Below the pieces are notes generated by a model. It was given only the letters and a program-made list of their open reading frames with translations. It was not told the DNA's origin and made no database searches. Position numbers and translations under genes: made by a program. Positions 26,031 to 40,800 of a stretch of 64,000 nucleotides of DNA are shown piece by piece; position 1 is the first letter of the stretch; each line of letters opens with the position of its first letter. This DNA is from Lethocerus indicus (Eukaryota; Arthropoda; Insecta; Hemiptera; Belostomatidae). The stretch is from positions 9,416,034 to 9,480,033 of the forward strand of contig JACDQD010000006.1 of NCBI GenBank assembly GCA_019843655.1, given 5' to 3'.

Positions 26031-29000
26031 GCCCCTCCGCTGGCTAGGGCCGGCTCTTAGCACTTTATCTGACTTCCACAGTCTCCCTTACACAGGTCTT
26101 AGGGTAGAACAATTTTTCAGTTAATTAGAACGCCAGATTAAGAAGACTGAAGGATCTTGGGGGATTAGCCGATCCCCGGAGAGCCGGCCCTGCTTTTAGG
26201 CTTCTTTAGATGGGATTAGCTCGACAAACAACTCTCTTGTGTGACAATTACAGCGCTACCCCCGACAACCCCATCACCGTCCCCCAACTTACAAGGAACT
26301 ACTAGTCTAAACCTATACAATATATAAAACGTTATTTTACGGATATCGAATGTTATACTGTTGAATGCAAACAACGGTTCAATCAGTTAAAACAGTTTTA
26401 AAGGGACGAGTAAAAGATCATTTCGGGGACAGCTAGAACTTGGAACATGCTATATTCTCTCTCCATTGGCCTATTTGGTCTTAGGCCAGATGAACTGGGT
26501 ATATTTTAAAACCAAATAGAAGGTCATATAGATAGGCAATCGGAAAAATGAAGACCACTCATAAAAGGGGACTAAATGAAAAAAATCCGAACACTAGAAA
26601 TGCATTTTCGGTGTGAAAGGCGCGTTTCGTTTATCATACTTGACTTGGCTTTTCGCCATTTCCTCTTGTATTCTGTCTGGAACAGAGTGAATTGACTCCG
26701 CTAATAAACTGTTTGAAATATCGTGTTACTGGATAGATTCATCATTCGTTCGGTGGACCTTTTTTCGTACCTCAGTGAATTCGATACGAGCCGACCTTAA
26801 TTACCTGGACCCGATACCCAAAATTAACATCGGATTCAATGAAATTAATGTTTTGCGTATTCCTCGACGTAATGTTTTAATTGACAACAACAAATTCGGA
26901 ATATACGGGACAGTAATTAAACAGAGTGGGGAGCGGATACGGCGTTCAATTATGCTGTCCAATTACAAACCGCATTCAACCTCTACGGCCCCTAAACCGC
27001 CCACCGATCTTCAATAGCTCTTATTATACCAGTCACGAGCTGACGCATATTGATGAATTTCATTTTATGTCACGACACAATCTGTTATAACTAATTAGGG
27101 GTATACACACGGATGAAAGGATTATCTAAACCAATAACGTTGCCCAATAATATAGCAACAGTAATGCAATTTGATTTGCCCCGTACCATTTAGATTGGAA
27201 CTATTGGTTCAACTGAAATTTGGTTTATCTATGAATTGACTTATTTAGGGTTAATAGAATTTTTGTGTTAAGCCAGAATAACCCTAGAGCAATCAAGGAA
27301 TCTATAGACTTCAGAGCACTCTTTAGAGTGCTGTACTATGTTGTAAATAGTATTGTGTTATATTTTGTTATATTCAACCACAAGGTGTTACTTGAAACTA
27401 AACGATGTCCAGTCGAATTATTTATGACACCATGGAACTTCTGTGGCCTAATTAATTTCATATAATTAGCGCTTTTTCAGGTAGTTTACGAGAATGAACT
27501 ACAAATCACGATGCACTAACCCAGTTTCTCGCGGTATATGGCCCGAAAGTGGGGCGACATTTGAATTTCCATCTCTAGTAAACATCGTGGAGGGCGTTCG
27601 TTGATGTAGTCATTGTTTATTATTATATGATTTTATAGTTACAAAGGCCTCTGAGAAAAAGAGAGCTTTGAAGGGCCGCGGTATATATTAGAGGGGAGGA
27701 CTAAACTGATTAATTTATTCCAACAGTGAGCCCGCTGCCAGTGTGGGGAATTCTGATAAAACAGTGTGCCCTTTCACTTATCCGGGGCATCAGTCAAAAT
27801 AAACAATCGGATCCTCCGAAATTAGTGAAATCAACCGGGGGGCCACGACCACCAATAGGCCGACACTCCCTCTTCCCCCCCTCGCCCCTCGTAGCTAATT
27901 GTTCAATTAATCAAGCCCCACCTTGTCATTAGCCACCAGAGCCCGCTGCACGCCTACAAACAGAATACGCTACAGGCCGATAAACTACCTACGTTTGGAT
28001 TCTATTAAATTTCTCAGAGCCGCTAGATTAGAAGAAAAAAGTGATGTTAAGCAGAAACTGAATGATATTTTAAATATTATACGATTTTACACATTTCAAT
28101 TCAAATTATATACCATCAATTATAAAATTGATAAAATTCACGACGAGGAATATACGACTTAAGTTTGTTTGGCGCTAGCGTGATATTAATCATACCTCTC
28201 GGGTAATACTGTAAACAAATTTAAATATTTTTTGTTTTCTGGATTTTATGTAGAACTCCTTGATTAATTAGTATGTGTTTTTTAATTGAACCTAGTTAAT
28301 AGTCTGGAATATATAGTGTTTTATATCAATTACGTTAACAGGGAATGTTTTTAAAAAGAAGTAATGGATACTCCGCGTGATTGATACGTTAACGGCGGAA
28401 ATGGTAAGGTGAAAAAGTACGAATCGACTGCCGCAATTTTATTTTTACCCCAAGGTCTTACCACGAAGACTACCGGCTCTCATACGCTGTTTCCGTATCC
28501 CATATACTTGGGTCGGTGGTGGCAAGGTCAGAGCTACAAACTTCCAAGATATTGGATATATAACTATGTAATATACCATAGTCTTGGTTTAGCCAGTGTA
28601 GGGTAATAGGTCCGGAGAACTCGTAAGCGTGTTGAAAATGAACCATCAACCTAGAGCGATTGAGAAGGTCTTGTTAACTGCCAAGTGGCAGCGAACACAA
28701 AGTTAGGTGTTTTTATACTTTTGCAATTTTACAACTTTAAATAAATATTATAGTCAGGGTACAAAATAATATGCGTTGAGACGGAATATATTGCACTGTC
28801 GCTTTCTCTTTCTCTTTTTTCTCAGTGAATGAATGATTCTTGTTGAATTTACATGGAAAATATAAAACATTATTTTTATTACTCGCCTATAACACAAACA
28901 GGGTATAAGGGGACAACGGAAAGCAGGGCCCAATGCCCCCCGGCTTTTCCTGTGTAAACGTTTGTTTTCGATATTCGGGATATCGCTTTTATTTCACCCC

Positions 29001-29856
29001 GGCAAACAAGCGCCGAGAGTACATTTGCGTTAGCGCTGCGTCGCCGTGTAATTTCTGTACCGAAAAACACAGCGGAGGAGAGAGCATTTTTGGAGGGGGG
29101 ATTTTTGTGCAGTGGATTTTTTGGAAAAAGAAAATTGCGATTCAAACTGGCTCGCTGCCAGTGAGAAGGAACGCTTGATTCAAATGCCCCAATAATTGGC
29201 GTTCATAAGTCCTATAAGAGAAATTTTAGGTTAAGTTCAATTATACTTGTTCTTCAATTAATTTTCATTCACACCATTAGGAAGAGTTAAAAGGGAATAC
29301 ATGACTTATGCAAGTATGTTACATATACCAGATACGAATAAGACTAAAATTAGTTATTTAGCAATATACTTCGAAGCTATACCCATTTGTGAGCGAGTTG
29401 TTTCTTCCATTCAATATTCTAAATCGAATACAGTAAATACTTCATTCAGTTATGCCGGCATTAAATAAACGTCCGTTGGTAACAATATTTAGTAGGAAGT
29501 GATCTGAAATCCTTGCGATTCCAGGCGGCGGTGTTGTTTTAATTTGATTTTTATCAGAACGCGATTAAGGTGTAACGGCACCGCAGCCTTGTAAATAGCG
29601 GGCCTACTTAGGGACGCCCACTGAATCGTAAAGTGCGGCGGCACAATTAGCTTGCTGAATTTTCGCCTAATGGAAATATAAAGTTTTTTGAATTACAAAA
29701 TTCCAAATAATAAAATCCTCACTAATTAAAATTTTGGATATCCTACCATAGAAATGTTCGAAAATTTTATTTCGCACTTAATAATGGTGTAAGCCAATTT
29801 ATTAGTAATAAAACAATACATTTTATATTGAGTTATGTTGCAAACATTGCCGAATA

Positions 29857-29998
29857 GGGTTACCGGCCTCGTAACCCCGAATCAGATTACCCTTCTTGAA
29901 CCGGAGGTTCCACATGAAACGACTATCTTAAATATGCAAACGGGGGATTGTCAGGGCGACCGGAGGGCTCTCGTTTACTTGCAAAATCCTCGGTCGCC
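29857..29998. repeat. Two GC hairpins
   Basis: GGGTTAC (29857-29863) pairs with GTAACCC (29871-29877) across 7 nt. GGCGACCG (29955-29962) pairs with CGGTCGCC (29991-29998), extendable with AGG/CCT past a bulge. Both are clean, but the function is unknown. Confidence 0.5.
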
Positions 29999-30952
29999 GT
30001 CCCATTAAAACAAAACCGCCACTTCATTAAAAGCGTACAGAATTCTGTACGCCCCCATTTCTTGAATTCGGACCTTCGGGTACAGATTTAATTCTATTCG
30101 ATAACATTTTCGTTTCAAAATAGATAGATGAAGAGCGTTGTTTGGGGGGTCGCGGGAGTGTTTTTACGCAGTTCGGACAGCCAATAGGGGGACGGGCCCC
30201 GGTAGTAAAAGGGGTCGTCAACCCTTCGAATGCGTGTCAAGAAGATATATTATGTAGCACGCGAAGGACTGCTGGTTCAGATAGCCAGGGCCATTGAAGA
30301 GTAACACGGAGAATTTTAAGTTGCGACTGTCGTTCAGTACCTAGGTAAATAAACGGAACGAGCAACAGTAAAACACAAACTGGTAAAGTTATAATCACAT
30401 ATCGCATGAATAAGTGTTAAGATTTGAATATATATCTCAAAATGGGAAGTAAGATATTAACAAATAAATGCGATGTAGATTAGGATGGCACGAATGTCAT
30501 TATTATAAGCAGTAATTGGTCAATATGTGACCTAGTTATAAATGAAAATTTTATGTTTCTGTTTCATACTGAAGGAACACTACTGACGATGAAACATGCT
30601 AACGCATCAAACTTTAGCAGACTGCAAACAAATATCCTAAATTAATTCATTATGGATAATTTCTGGAGGAAACTCATTCGCCAACTCACAAAATGATCCT
30701 TCATTTTTTATTAAATTAGTATATTATAGTCCTAGGACAGCAGTACGATTGTGCACTGTACTCTGAATACACTTTGGCAAACAGTGGCAGACTGGAGAAC
30801 ATGACGGTTAATCACTCGGATGATTGCAAAGTCGTAATGGGGTAGGGTGTTTAATGCCACGGATCGTTTGACCGGTGTGTAACACCAAATCGAAATTTAA
30901 TAGTTAGCCAGATGCGCGGGCAGTAATACCGGTTGTGCGTGGCCCCGGTTTA

Positions 30953-30983
30953 CCCCCCGGGGGGGCCTAATGGGGCCCCCCTT
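30953..30983. repeat. C6/G7 palindrome with a second GC arm
   Basis: CCCCCC at 30953-30958 is followed directly by GGGGGGG, then CCTAATGGGGCCCCCC. Mutually exclusive hairpins are possible. The runs may also hide sequencing length errors. Confidence 0.7.
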
Positions 30984-33900
30984 TAGGCTCTCTTTGTGTT
31001 CTTCGACCGCCGCCCAAACAGACCGAGGAACAAACATAATTTCCGTCCGACAATGATTCTGACCCGGCCCAGAAGAAACGCCGAGTAAAGAAAATAAAGC
31101 CGCGTTTCTCCGAATTCTACATCCAACATGATTTCGTAATATTATATTTAACATACCGCACAACCGATTATCATAGTGCGGCTCTATACATGACGCTGTC
31201 ATTCAATACAAAATATGGAATATCGAATTGGAAAGTCGGCCGGAAATTTTATCTGTGAGATTTTCCGAGTCTGAAATGACAATGCGAAACCTATAAACAT
31301 TTTAATGTAACCACATAAAACAATTAGGTCAAAGCATACTGAAACACTTTGCTAATTGCTAATCACGGCTATATAAATAACCAAGTTTAGACCTCTTCGC
31401 GGGGTTTACTTTTCAATTTTATTATAATTAGCATATTTTAAATATTTTACATTTAGTTGGATACGACACGCCCAGTATACTGCACATATTACCGCTGATC
31501 ACCCCGAATACGGTATCAGTTTTCGAAGACCGGTCGTAGAATTTAATTACCAATAGACAATCAAGATTGGCGGAAATAGAAGCTGAACGTTGGCGGGGCA
31601 AATCCGGCGGACATGCCGGCCGGATAGCAACGGTCGGAATCCAATTAGCTATGCGCGAAGAGCATTACAGGGAACGTGTTCCAATTCATCGCGGCCGTTC
31701 CCATGAAAACGGCCCCCAACGTAAAACCGGTCCGCTAGCTTTGAATATATTTAAATGGAAATTCGCTTTATACTTTACGGTTCTTCATAAAATGTTCGGG
31801 GATTTAAAATTCATATGAGCGAGGGTATGAGTACTGAGCTGTGATGGTGGTTAGGGTGCGATGGGAAGTGTATTTCTGTTTCCACTTAACCGGCGTCGGA
31901 TTATAATCCCCAGAGGTATAGAGAAAATTCTAGATGTCCTCGGATGATTGATCTACGAAATAAAAATTAAATGTTATATAATGTAAGCACGATAAATCTG
32001 GAGGTGTACTCAATGTATTGCTCCCTTTTTTAAAAATGTTCGGTTAAGATAAAGTATATCACTATACCTTGAGGGAATTAGTAGTCTTAGGAATTAGTAG
32101 TGCAATTTTCTAATAGTTAAAGCTGTGAGCATTAATTTTAATCACTCTAGTTCTGTAGGAATTGAACTTTCCTGACCTCTTATGAGCAGAAAGGTTCGAG
32201 ACCAAAAGGTTTAAAATAAAAATTGTTTACAAGGAAACAATCAGTATTTAGCAAATATTTGAAGTGTACACTTCTGAAGAAGACACCCCTCCCCCATCCG
32301 CGACCACAACTATAGTTTCAATAACCAACCCATATTATATTATTAATTTAACTTTCAATAAATTATAAACATCAAAGTTGAATGCCCACCGAAACTTTCG
32401 GTGACATGGAGTTGTCCGAAGTTTTAGAAGTTGTTAATTTCTAAAAGCTAAATTATATTAGCTCTTTATGTGACTACACGGAGGAACTAGAAGTTTAAGG
32501 GAACTAATTTAACAGTAACACGCCTTTGTTCCTCCCGGCCTCCACTCCGCTCGTGCACACACCCAGTGTAATATCAGGTCGCAGGAATCCTTTGAATAAT
32601 TCAAAATGTGTACTTAAGCCGGAACCACTTACAAAAGCCGTTCCGCACCGTCTAGGCCAGATTTGTGAATATATCGGTTTTCGATTTCGCTCTATCAATA
32701 ATAATTAAGGAAACTGACCGTATTAAATGGTAATATCCGATAGCCATTCGGTTATTATGGTAATACGAGGTTTACTATATTGCTATACGGTATCAAATCT
32801 CAACTTTATAAGAAAGATAGCTAAGCATGGACTGATATGCTCTTTTTCTTCTATCATACGATGTAGGTTATATATTATATATTCAAATAGTGATTATTCC
32901 CTTACATTCGGTTAGACTACAAAGCTCTAAAAGTAAAAACCGTGCTAAAATCAATAACGCCTTGCTATATACAATAAATAATACATCGGAAATCTGGACC
33001 TTTTGGAAAATATTTTTTCATAAGCTAATGATTAAACTATTCTCAATGGAAACTGAGGTATTTCGGGCCCCGGGCAATTGCTATTTAGTAGTATTTAATT
33101 TAAAATTGCATACTTTATATGCTTTAATAATTCTGCTCATTCAGATTGTTTGATATATTTCGGCATCAATCCGCGAGAGTATATTAGACTTTCAGAGACA
33201 GGTAAAATATTAACAGTTCCAGGAATAATATCAGTCAGGGAGTTAACCTGGCTTTAGCCGGCTTGGAAGCTACCAAGGACTGTCACGGTAATTATTAATT
33301 CGTTTACCTTCAGTATTGATCATTTACATTACCATCGAGGTAAAATATTATTTTCGGACAAACCTTTATCAGCTCTCCTTTTTTTGAGTACTTAGCAAAA
33401 TACAGGGCATAATGGGTAACTACGCTTAAAAGTATTTAATTTTCTGACTCATTATGTGTAATATAAAATGATATGATAGATGGTACAATGTTTCTCTTGT
33501 GGGAAAGCGAAGAAGAAAAATCAGACAAGTGACATAAATATCAGAAAAACGCTTTTTCTAAATACTTCTACACCTTATACCTGATCGCAACGATATTGTT
33601 ACAGGAATTCCTTTCGAAAACTTTTTGAGTGGTTCGCATATTCTGATACTTAGTGAATCAACAATTTCAGGCCCAATAGAAGCGTTGTTCTAATGCTGTT
33701 GACGCTTCCGCGATCTTCCGTAAGGGTTAAATACGACCGACTGGGGAACTTGAACGTTGCATAATAGATACGCGGTTTAAAGTTTTGTTCAGTCCGACCG
33801 CAGGAATAATGTAATGAACGCCAGTACATTCTTCACAGCTTTTCTCCATTAGACTGTCGAGTAGTTTGAAATTTAATATTTAAAACTTGGAAACTGAAAC

Positions 33901-34936
33901 TTGTTAATTCCTGTAGGGCGGTAATTCTATCTTTGGGCTTAAATCTGAGTTACCTGAGTCCCGAGATACCGCAGGTAACTGACTTAGCAGGTAGGTTACT
34001 TTGATAACATTCTCTGAACTTGAAAGGCTTCGCCTACGTATATATAAATTTCACCCGGATATTGTCTCCATTATTTAATTAACTACTTTTAATAAAATGA
34101 ATATTTCTTTTTATTCTGAGGACAATATAAGGAAGTATTTAACTATAATTACCAGAAGTTTCTACTAATAAATTTTTCATTACCCATTACAGAAAGACAT
34201 TCTACAATTTCGAAATATATAATTATCATGTTAAAAAAATGGATTATGTAGTTGGCTCAAATTGCATTACTATTACAACATTACTTTAGTATTACTTACT
34301 ATTAGGAATAAATTATTCCCATTTCTTTTTAAGCCGAATAGGCGTCCCTTTATTAATGTTGTAAATTATATTAACTATCTCGGTGACGGTGTAAAGTGAC
34401 CCGGAGGTGCAGTTATCTGTGAGTGTTCGATAGCAGTGAAGAGGAGTTCGGTCATGGAACAAGCGGGATACGAGGGGGTGGCACTCATTCTCTTTAATGG
34501 CCAATTATATGAGAGCGTTCAACTTGATTAGGCGAAAATAATTTGAGAACACGCCGGCTCGGCACCCCTTTCCCCAATAATCCGTGAGTAAGTGCAGGTA
34601 ACTTGATTAACGCCGGCAGCTCCCATGAAAACAGATTGGGGAGCAATTTATTTTACGGCTGAATTTGGTCTGGATCCAGTAAACGCTCGATGTGAAATCG
34701 TATTTATCTCCGTAATATTACTTATTTACGCTCAATAATTCATGGATCGCTCAATTGATGAAGGAACCGTTTGTCCCGCTTAGGAAGAAGATTAAATTAA
34801 TTAATAATTGTCCCGATCAATATTTTTTTAGTCAGGATGCTTCACTGGAGACCGTGTGTAATTTGACTATCGTAAAGATAGGAAACTGTAGATTAGGAGT
34901 AAGATATTAAATTTGTTAACTCGTTCCCTACCAACC

Positions 34937-34992
34937 GTCACATATATGTGACAGCTTTTTTTTACCACAACCCAACGTCACACATATGTGAC
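34937..34992. repeat. Twin GTCACA-TATGTGAC palindromes, 40 bp apart
   Basis: A perfect 16-bp palindrome GTCACATATATGTGAC lies at 34937-34952. A near-perfect copy GTCACACATATGTGAC lies at 34977-34992. The copies start exactly 40 bp apart, and the flanks are also similar (ACCAACC versus ACCCAAC upstream, AG downstream). The core CACATATG is a CATATG-type E-box of the kind bound by Twist-like bHLH dimers. Either a paired regulatory site or a small repeat-element remnant would fit. Confidence 0.75.
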
Positions 34993-35319
34993 AGATATTT
35001 TTCACAATTTACAAAGGCATGTTTGAACATGTTGAGTATTGAACAAAATTGTTAAGTTCTAAAAGTGTAAAATGTATGAAGTCTGTACTCGGTCTGCTCT
35101 CGCATTACATTATTTAGAGTCTCTATAACAGTTGAATAGGTCGTTTTAGCAGGGTTAGTGAAATCAAAACAGGCAATAAGTTAAATTTAAAAAGGAAAAG
35201 ATTTTGCGAAGCAAAATTATTAAAATTGTTATGTAAGTAGCTAGATATAAGCGAGCTATAAAAATTATTACATTTAATATTTTTTTAAAAATTTTGGGCT
35301 ATGGTGGATGTTTTCTCCA

Positions 35320-35420
35320 GAAGACCCTGGTAGCGAACTGGTTAAGGGCATTTACTGGCAGGTTTTATTATATTTCTGACTAGGAAAATTCAAAATCATA
35401 TTGAGGCTGTCAGTGACCCA
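35320..35420 (+). repeat. Weak tRNA-Ser-like stretch
   Basis: TAGCGAACTGGTTAAGGGC recalls the D-arm and A box of serine tRNAs (GTGGTTAAGGC), and AAATTCAAAATC lies about 50 bases on, where a B box would be expected. The match is poor and no cloverleaf forms, so it is at most a very old SINE head. Confidence 0.15.
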
Positions 35421-37232
35421 GAAGCAGTATATTTTCTAAGAGGGCGGGATTACTTTCGGCGAGTCTTCACGCGACTCTAAGCTGGATTTACGGATCACGG
35501 CCCGGTGCGTGACTGCCCCGAAGAAACCAGTGCCCGGAGTGCGCGTTCGCCGATAAAACTTTCATGCTTCCGGTCGGACTTCCCTCCAGCAGCCGGCTCC
35601 ATTCTGGGGCCCTCACACAACCTACGCAATATCCGCCACCGAGCCGGCTCTCTTTTCCAATATAGAGGACACTGAAACAAACATTTCCGTACCCTAACGC
35701 CGTGCCATAAAGCTACTGCGATTGTCAACTTATACGCTCAGTTCTCAAATTACTAGAACGTATTTGAATTCTGATATAGAGCAAAGTTTGCTATGAACAA
35801 TTTTAAGTTAACAGAAAATGTCTTCGAATTGTCTCAATAAGTATCAAAATCGAAAAATAAGATACAGGCAAAAATCCAAGTATGAAACATAACTATGACA
35901 GGCAATGCTTTCTCATATCCGTAGGTATTGGCAATTTCAAATTTTCAAAATTCGAGTGATTTGTATCATTTAATTTGTATGTTCTTTATATAAATAAAAT
36001 CACTGGAACAAACTAGAAATCGAGTTCCACTTCCGGATTTTTCGGACGGTTTAGGGTTCCTGCCATCGAATAACGTCAGGAAATTGCTAGAGTGATTAAC
36101 GAACATTGTTAGTGAGCATGCGCAACTTATGGATGTACGTCCTTCTCTCTTCGAAAACGAGTTAAAGACCGCAATACGGCCGCTAAGACGGGTAATAAAT
36201 TGAGGAAGGGCCCGGGGGATTTTCAATTCTGAACATTAAAAACTGAAGGGTGGCGGGGAGGGTCGTTTTTCGGGTATTGGCCGGTCTAACTGCGCCGAGC
36301 TGCCGGCACATCGGCTACTTTATTTTTCGCTCGTGTGTCCGACGACCTGCGGCTTCAATTTTTAGCCACCGACTCACCCCCTCCGGCTGTCCCCCCTTCA
36401 GCCACATTTTTCCGGTCTCCCGCCGTTCCCGATTTCCGCCAACCGCCCGGCCCTCTATTGGGAACCCTTCTGTTGTAACAGCGTATCGGTTCGTAAAACG
36501 AACGCACGAGTACGCACGAATAATTTATTTTCGCGAAATATTAAAATTTAATACCAGGAATGCACCCGCAGAAAAGATGTATTACACGTCAGCATGTCCT
36601 GCCAAGTAGTCGAATAGTTTTCGAGTTACATTATTAATACTAACCTTACGAATAATTGGAACACTTTTGTGAAATTATTTTCGTTAACAATTTGTATAAT
36701 TTATTAAATTTCAAAACCTGTACTTTACATGAGTAGACAATGTTATGACCTTTTGAATAACTATATACAGTCCATTCTGCAGTTTTTGGGAATATCCGTT
36801 GGCATTCGGTTAGTAATAAAGTGATGTACAATGAAGAAAACCATCAGGCGACAGAAAACAACACGAATAACATCTTGAAACTCGCCTACTACCCAGTAAA
36901 AAAATAATTGATTAAACCAATTGATTATGTTCATTTCATGAAAACTTTAAAATAAGGGCCGCCTATTTCAGAAGCAAAGCAAGCGTTCATTTCTGCCCTA
37001 CACGATTAAACTCCAGTTTGACACAATCATCCGATGGCCCTCTCTTGTATATATAGATTCCACGGTTACAGTTCGGGTATCAACTATCCCGCTGTTGGGT
37101 AAACGCTGTGCATAATGGGGACAAATATAATCTTGATGAAGCCAATAATTTGAAATAATGGGGCGCTCACGATCGGTCAACTATTCGCGTGCCCGTCCCC
37201 TGTTTTGCATAGGGCCCAGATACCGCCCTCTT

Positions 37233-37267
37233 CATCTCTCTCTCACTCACACTCTCTCTCTCTCTTT
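37233..37267. repeat. Imperfect (CT)n run
   Basis: CT repeats interrupted by CACTCACA. Confidence 0.9.
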
Positions 37268-39926
37268 CCATCCATTGGGGTCCGAATTTACATACAGCCC
37301 ACGGTGCCACAAGTATCCGCTATTTTAATCCCGCTTCTCTATGTGAACGGTTTTCCTCTAAAAATAATCTGCTAAGGGTCCCCAATGAAAGGGAACGTCG
37401 GTTCCAATGATTGGTCTCCATCAAACGCAACCCTTTTCCCTCTGAACGTACCTGGTGAAGCACTATCTGGTTTGGAAAATGGTACTACAAACCCTCGCGG
37501 AACAACAGATAATCCGAACGAAACGATTGTTTAGACATATATTTCAGAAGAGGACATAATACATAATGTTATTTTGCGCTTTCCAACATATATGCTGGGA
37601 AGGCGAAAGCCTCGATTTAGATTGGTCCGACGCGTGGAAAGAATATTTTTCAGGTCGATATGTAGAAAATGGTTTTCGCTCGGGTAGCGCAGGGAGCGGG
37701 GACCACCGGCGCTCCGTGGGAGAACCTCAAATGTACCGACACGTTTTAAACTTCACGCTCGAGATCATACGCGGAAACAATTTTCCCAGGGACTCGGCGG
37801 GTGGCCCCATTCTTCCGTGCATTTCCTTTCGATATCGGACGAGAACTTCTCCCCGTGGAAATACGCCGAAACAGCCGCAGGCGCTTTTATCCTCCGGGGG
37901 TTCGGAGGGTCCCGAATTGAAAGTAGGACACAATGGGACCCGAAGAAAATTAAACTTGTCGAACAATATGTATTGAAATTGTTCCTGTGAAAAGAAAATA
38001 TGATCTTTGTTTGCCGGTAATTGTAACGATCCTCCCACCAACGATTTTATTTCTGAAGGAATGAACTATTTCGCACAATTTTTTTGTTATGTTCAAATTT
38101 ACCTTTCATTGAGCTTGAGAAATTATAGGTTTTTTCTCTTATTTCAAGCAAAAATGAAGATGAAAGATTGCCTAATATTTATAATAGGTCTAGATATACC
38201 TAAGACGACCCGGAAGAGAAGTATTTATTGTATATCCGTGTTATATTGGCTGGTAGTTGGCATTTATAGGGCATTTCAGTAAATGGGGTCATGAGAGTAA
38301 ATTAGCATTTATTATCACTCAGTATCAAGCCCATCTGTTTACATGTTAAATACTATTAAACCTCCTAGCAATAATCCTTCCTCAACTATGATGAGAGTAG
38401 AAAATTATATTCAATTGATCGGGAAATTCATTTGTACACAATTATATTGTGATTGTATTGGTGATATTGCCATTATTAATATGTGTTCCATTCTATCTAT
38501 GAGAATATTATGCTTTTATTTGTCGTTTGAAATATACAACATACTCTGTTCGGTAAAAATATATGATTCAATATCTAAACGGTTATTGATGTAATTCTTT
38601 GTTAGAATTTAAGGGTAAACGTGGTATCTTGAAAATGTTCCAAATTATTTGCCTCGGTACGCTTGAATTATCAGTGAATCACGCATTCTTAACGCTTCAA
38701 GCAACATAGAAGTTAATTTTGTACAGAAATGTATTTTAGATTATTTTCAAATCTAAATGAAACGCGAATTTAAAATGCATTTGTGTAACAGTAGGGAGCA
38801 AATCAAGAAATTAATAATTCAGGCGATATGTCGACTTTATTTTGCACTGTCCGATGTGCCTACAAAGGGAGGCGGAATATACTACGCCAGGTCGGATCAG
38901 GAGTGACAGGGTATTGTCTTTGCGAAAAAGCAATATTTCTGTATGGTAAAGGCAAAGGGGCCAATTAGGCCCGGGGTATGAAGATATTGAAATATCATCA
39001 ACGGATATCAATTTGTTCGCTGCTTCGTTCCTAAATTTACATTGTTACCCGCTCGGAGTTGGTAATTACCGAAGCAATAATATCGGGGGAAATGTCCCCA
39101 TCCGAGAAACAGAGAGAGGGAATTCCAGAAGGTAATATCGTGTCCAGTATTGTTCGGAATTAACCCTTACTTCACGTAACTGGATGACATATAGGAACCA
39201 GAAGAATGTATATATTGATACTGTAATATTCGGCTAGTAATTGGAACTAGGTGCAAAGCCGTAAAAAGCGGAGCCTGGATAATCCAGATGTCTAACATAT
39301 TTTTCTTTGGCCACAATATGCATTTTTATTTTTATTCATTTACTGTAATAATGTGTTTGTTGCTGTTTTAGCCAGAAAATCTTTATTATTTAGCCGTTTG
39401 AAACCTTCAGATCACTGACCTGAATCACTGGAAAAATAATTAATTTCATAAAGGAATAATTAATTGTACGGTTAGATCTTATGATGAAGTTGCCTTCTTT
39501 CTTTACACAAGAAATATTACTAGGCTGAATATACTGTAGAATTACTTTCAATTGAACTATTTCTTTCTGAAAAGTGCATTAATTTGTCTTCAGTAGACAC
39601 GCAGATTAAATTAAGTAGCCTTTCTTCTTAACAGAAACAAGCCATTTTGAATTTTCCAACTCGGAACTGATTATATGATTGCGGCTAGAAATTTAATACC
39701 GGTTAATTAAAAATAAATAGAATTATTTATTCCTGGGAAAAGGATTCGGCTCAAATTGAGACCCAGCCGTTCCGCAATTTCCTCTCGGCCAGAGAAAAGT
39801 CATGCTTGATTTAACGGCGCGGCGACCCGCCCCCTCCGTCCGCTATCTTGTTTCCCAGTCTTTGGAACCGGAGCTGCCCGCCAACCCCCGGCCGAGAGGG
39901 ATGGAGATTGATGGTAGGAAAATGAG

Positions 39927-39928
<2 letters not shown>

Positions 39929-39960
<32 letters not shown>
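39929..39960. repeat. (AG)n microsatellite
   Basis: About 16 AG units in a GC-rich islet (39790-40080). The Arg-Glu and Ser-Leu frames across it are repeat artefacts. Confidence 0.95.
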
Positions 39961-39966
<6 letters not shown>

Positions 39967-40782
39967 GAAGATGGAGAACGGGGAATGCAGTCCTTGTTCC
40001 TGCCGGGGCGCTTTGTTCCATCTCCGCGTGGGAGTTTTAAGTTTCGCCCCGTTTTAAATCCAAGAGACTCGCACGGGAAATAAGGAAAAGGGGGACTAAT
40101 GCACCTGACCCCATTCCTGGGGTTCCAATACCTTCTCCCGATCTCTCATGAATATTTGAATTGAATAAAATCATAGCGCACTCCGTCCGGGATAGTACAG
40201 TTGTGCAACAGAAATCCTGAGCAGTCGGGCGTGGCTCAATTTCAGTTTCACAGAAAACAGCATTGATTTTATTAAATATATTAGAACAAAATTTCATTTT
40301 CATATTTAAGTTAGATTTTATTAAATTCGATTTCATTTTATGTAATACTTATTATGACAAAAGGAAACCAACTAAGGTAGAGCATAGGATACGTTCTTGG
40401 AAGTTAACCTCCAACGTCAATATCGGTTAATGAGCCTCGGGATTTCTATTTGTCCGAGAATCTTCGTGGTTTTGAAAGGACTTAAGTGAGTTCCAGTAGA
40501 AAGGCTATACAATTATACGAGTACACAATTTGCAAAAGTCCTCTCATAGCTATTTTAATTGTTGCCGTTGCTGAAATCGCAGTGGGACTTATTAGCCCGT
40601 ATTATATCAGTCGGGCAATGGATTAGAGTCGGTACGTGTCAGGTCAATTAGACACGCTCTAATTAGTCAAGTGGAAACTGGAGTGAGCGTACAGTTGCTG
40701 CTAGCGGTAGAAGTGGGGCGTTAACATCCGAATCAATCACCCTCCCCCCAATTACCGTCCCACCAAAACCGGTAACGGTAAC

Positions 40783-40800
40783 GTATATATATATATATAT
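40783..40800. repeat. Short (TA)n run
   Basis: About nine TA units directly after GGTAACGGTAACG. Confidence 0.9.

Noticed and set aside
28800..28830. Strong acceptor-like signal (long pyrimidine tract then CTCAG)
   Set aside because: Stop codons follow in all three frames within a few codons, so no coding exon can start here.
37566..37976. 136-codon plus-strand ORF
   Set aside because: No recognisable domain, no convincing splice signals, and it lies in a GC-rich islet where stop codons are rarer.
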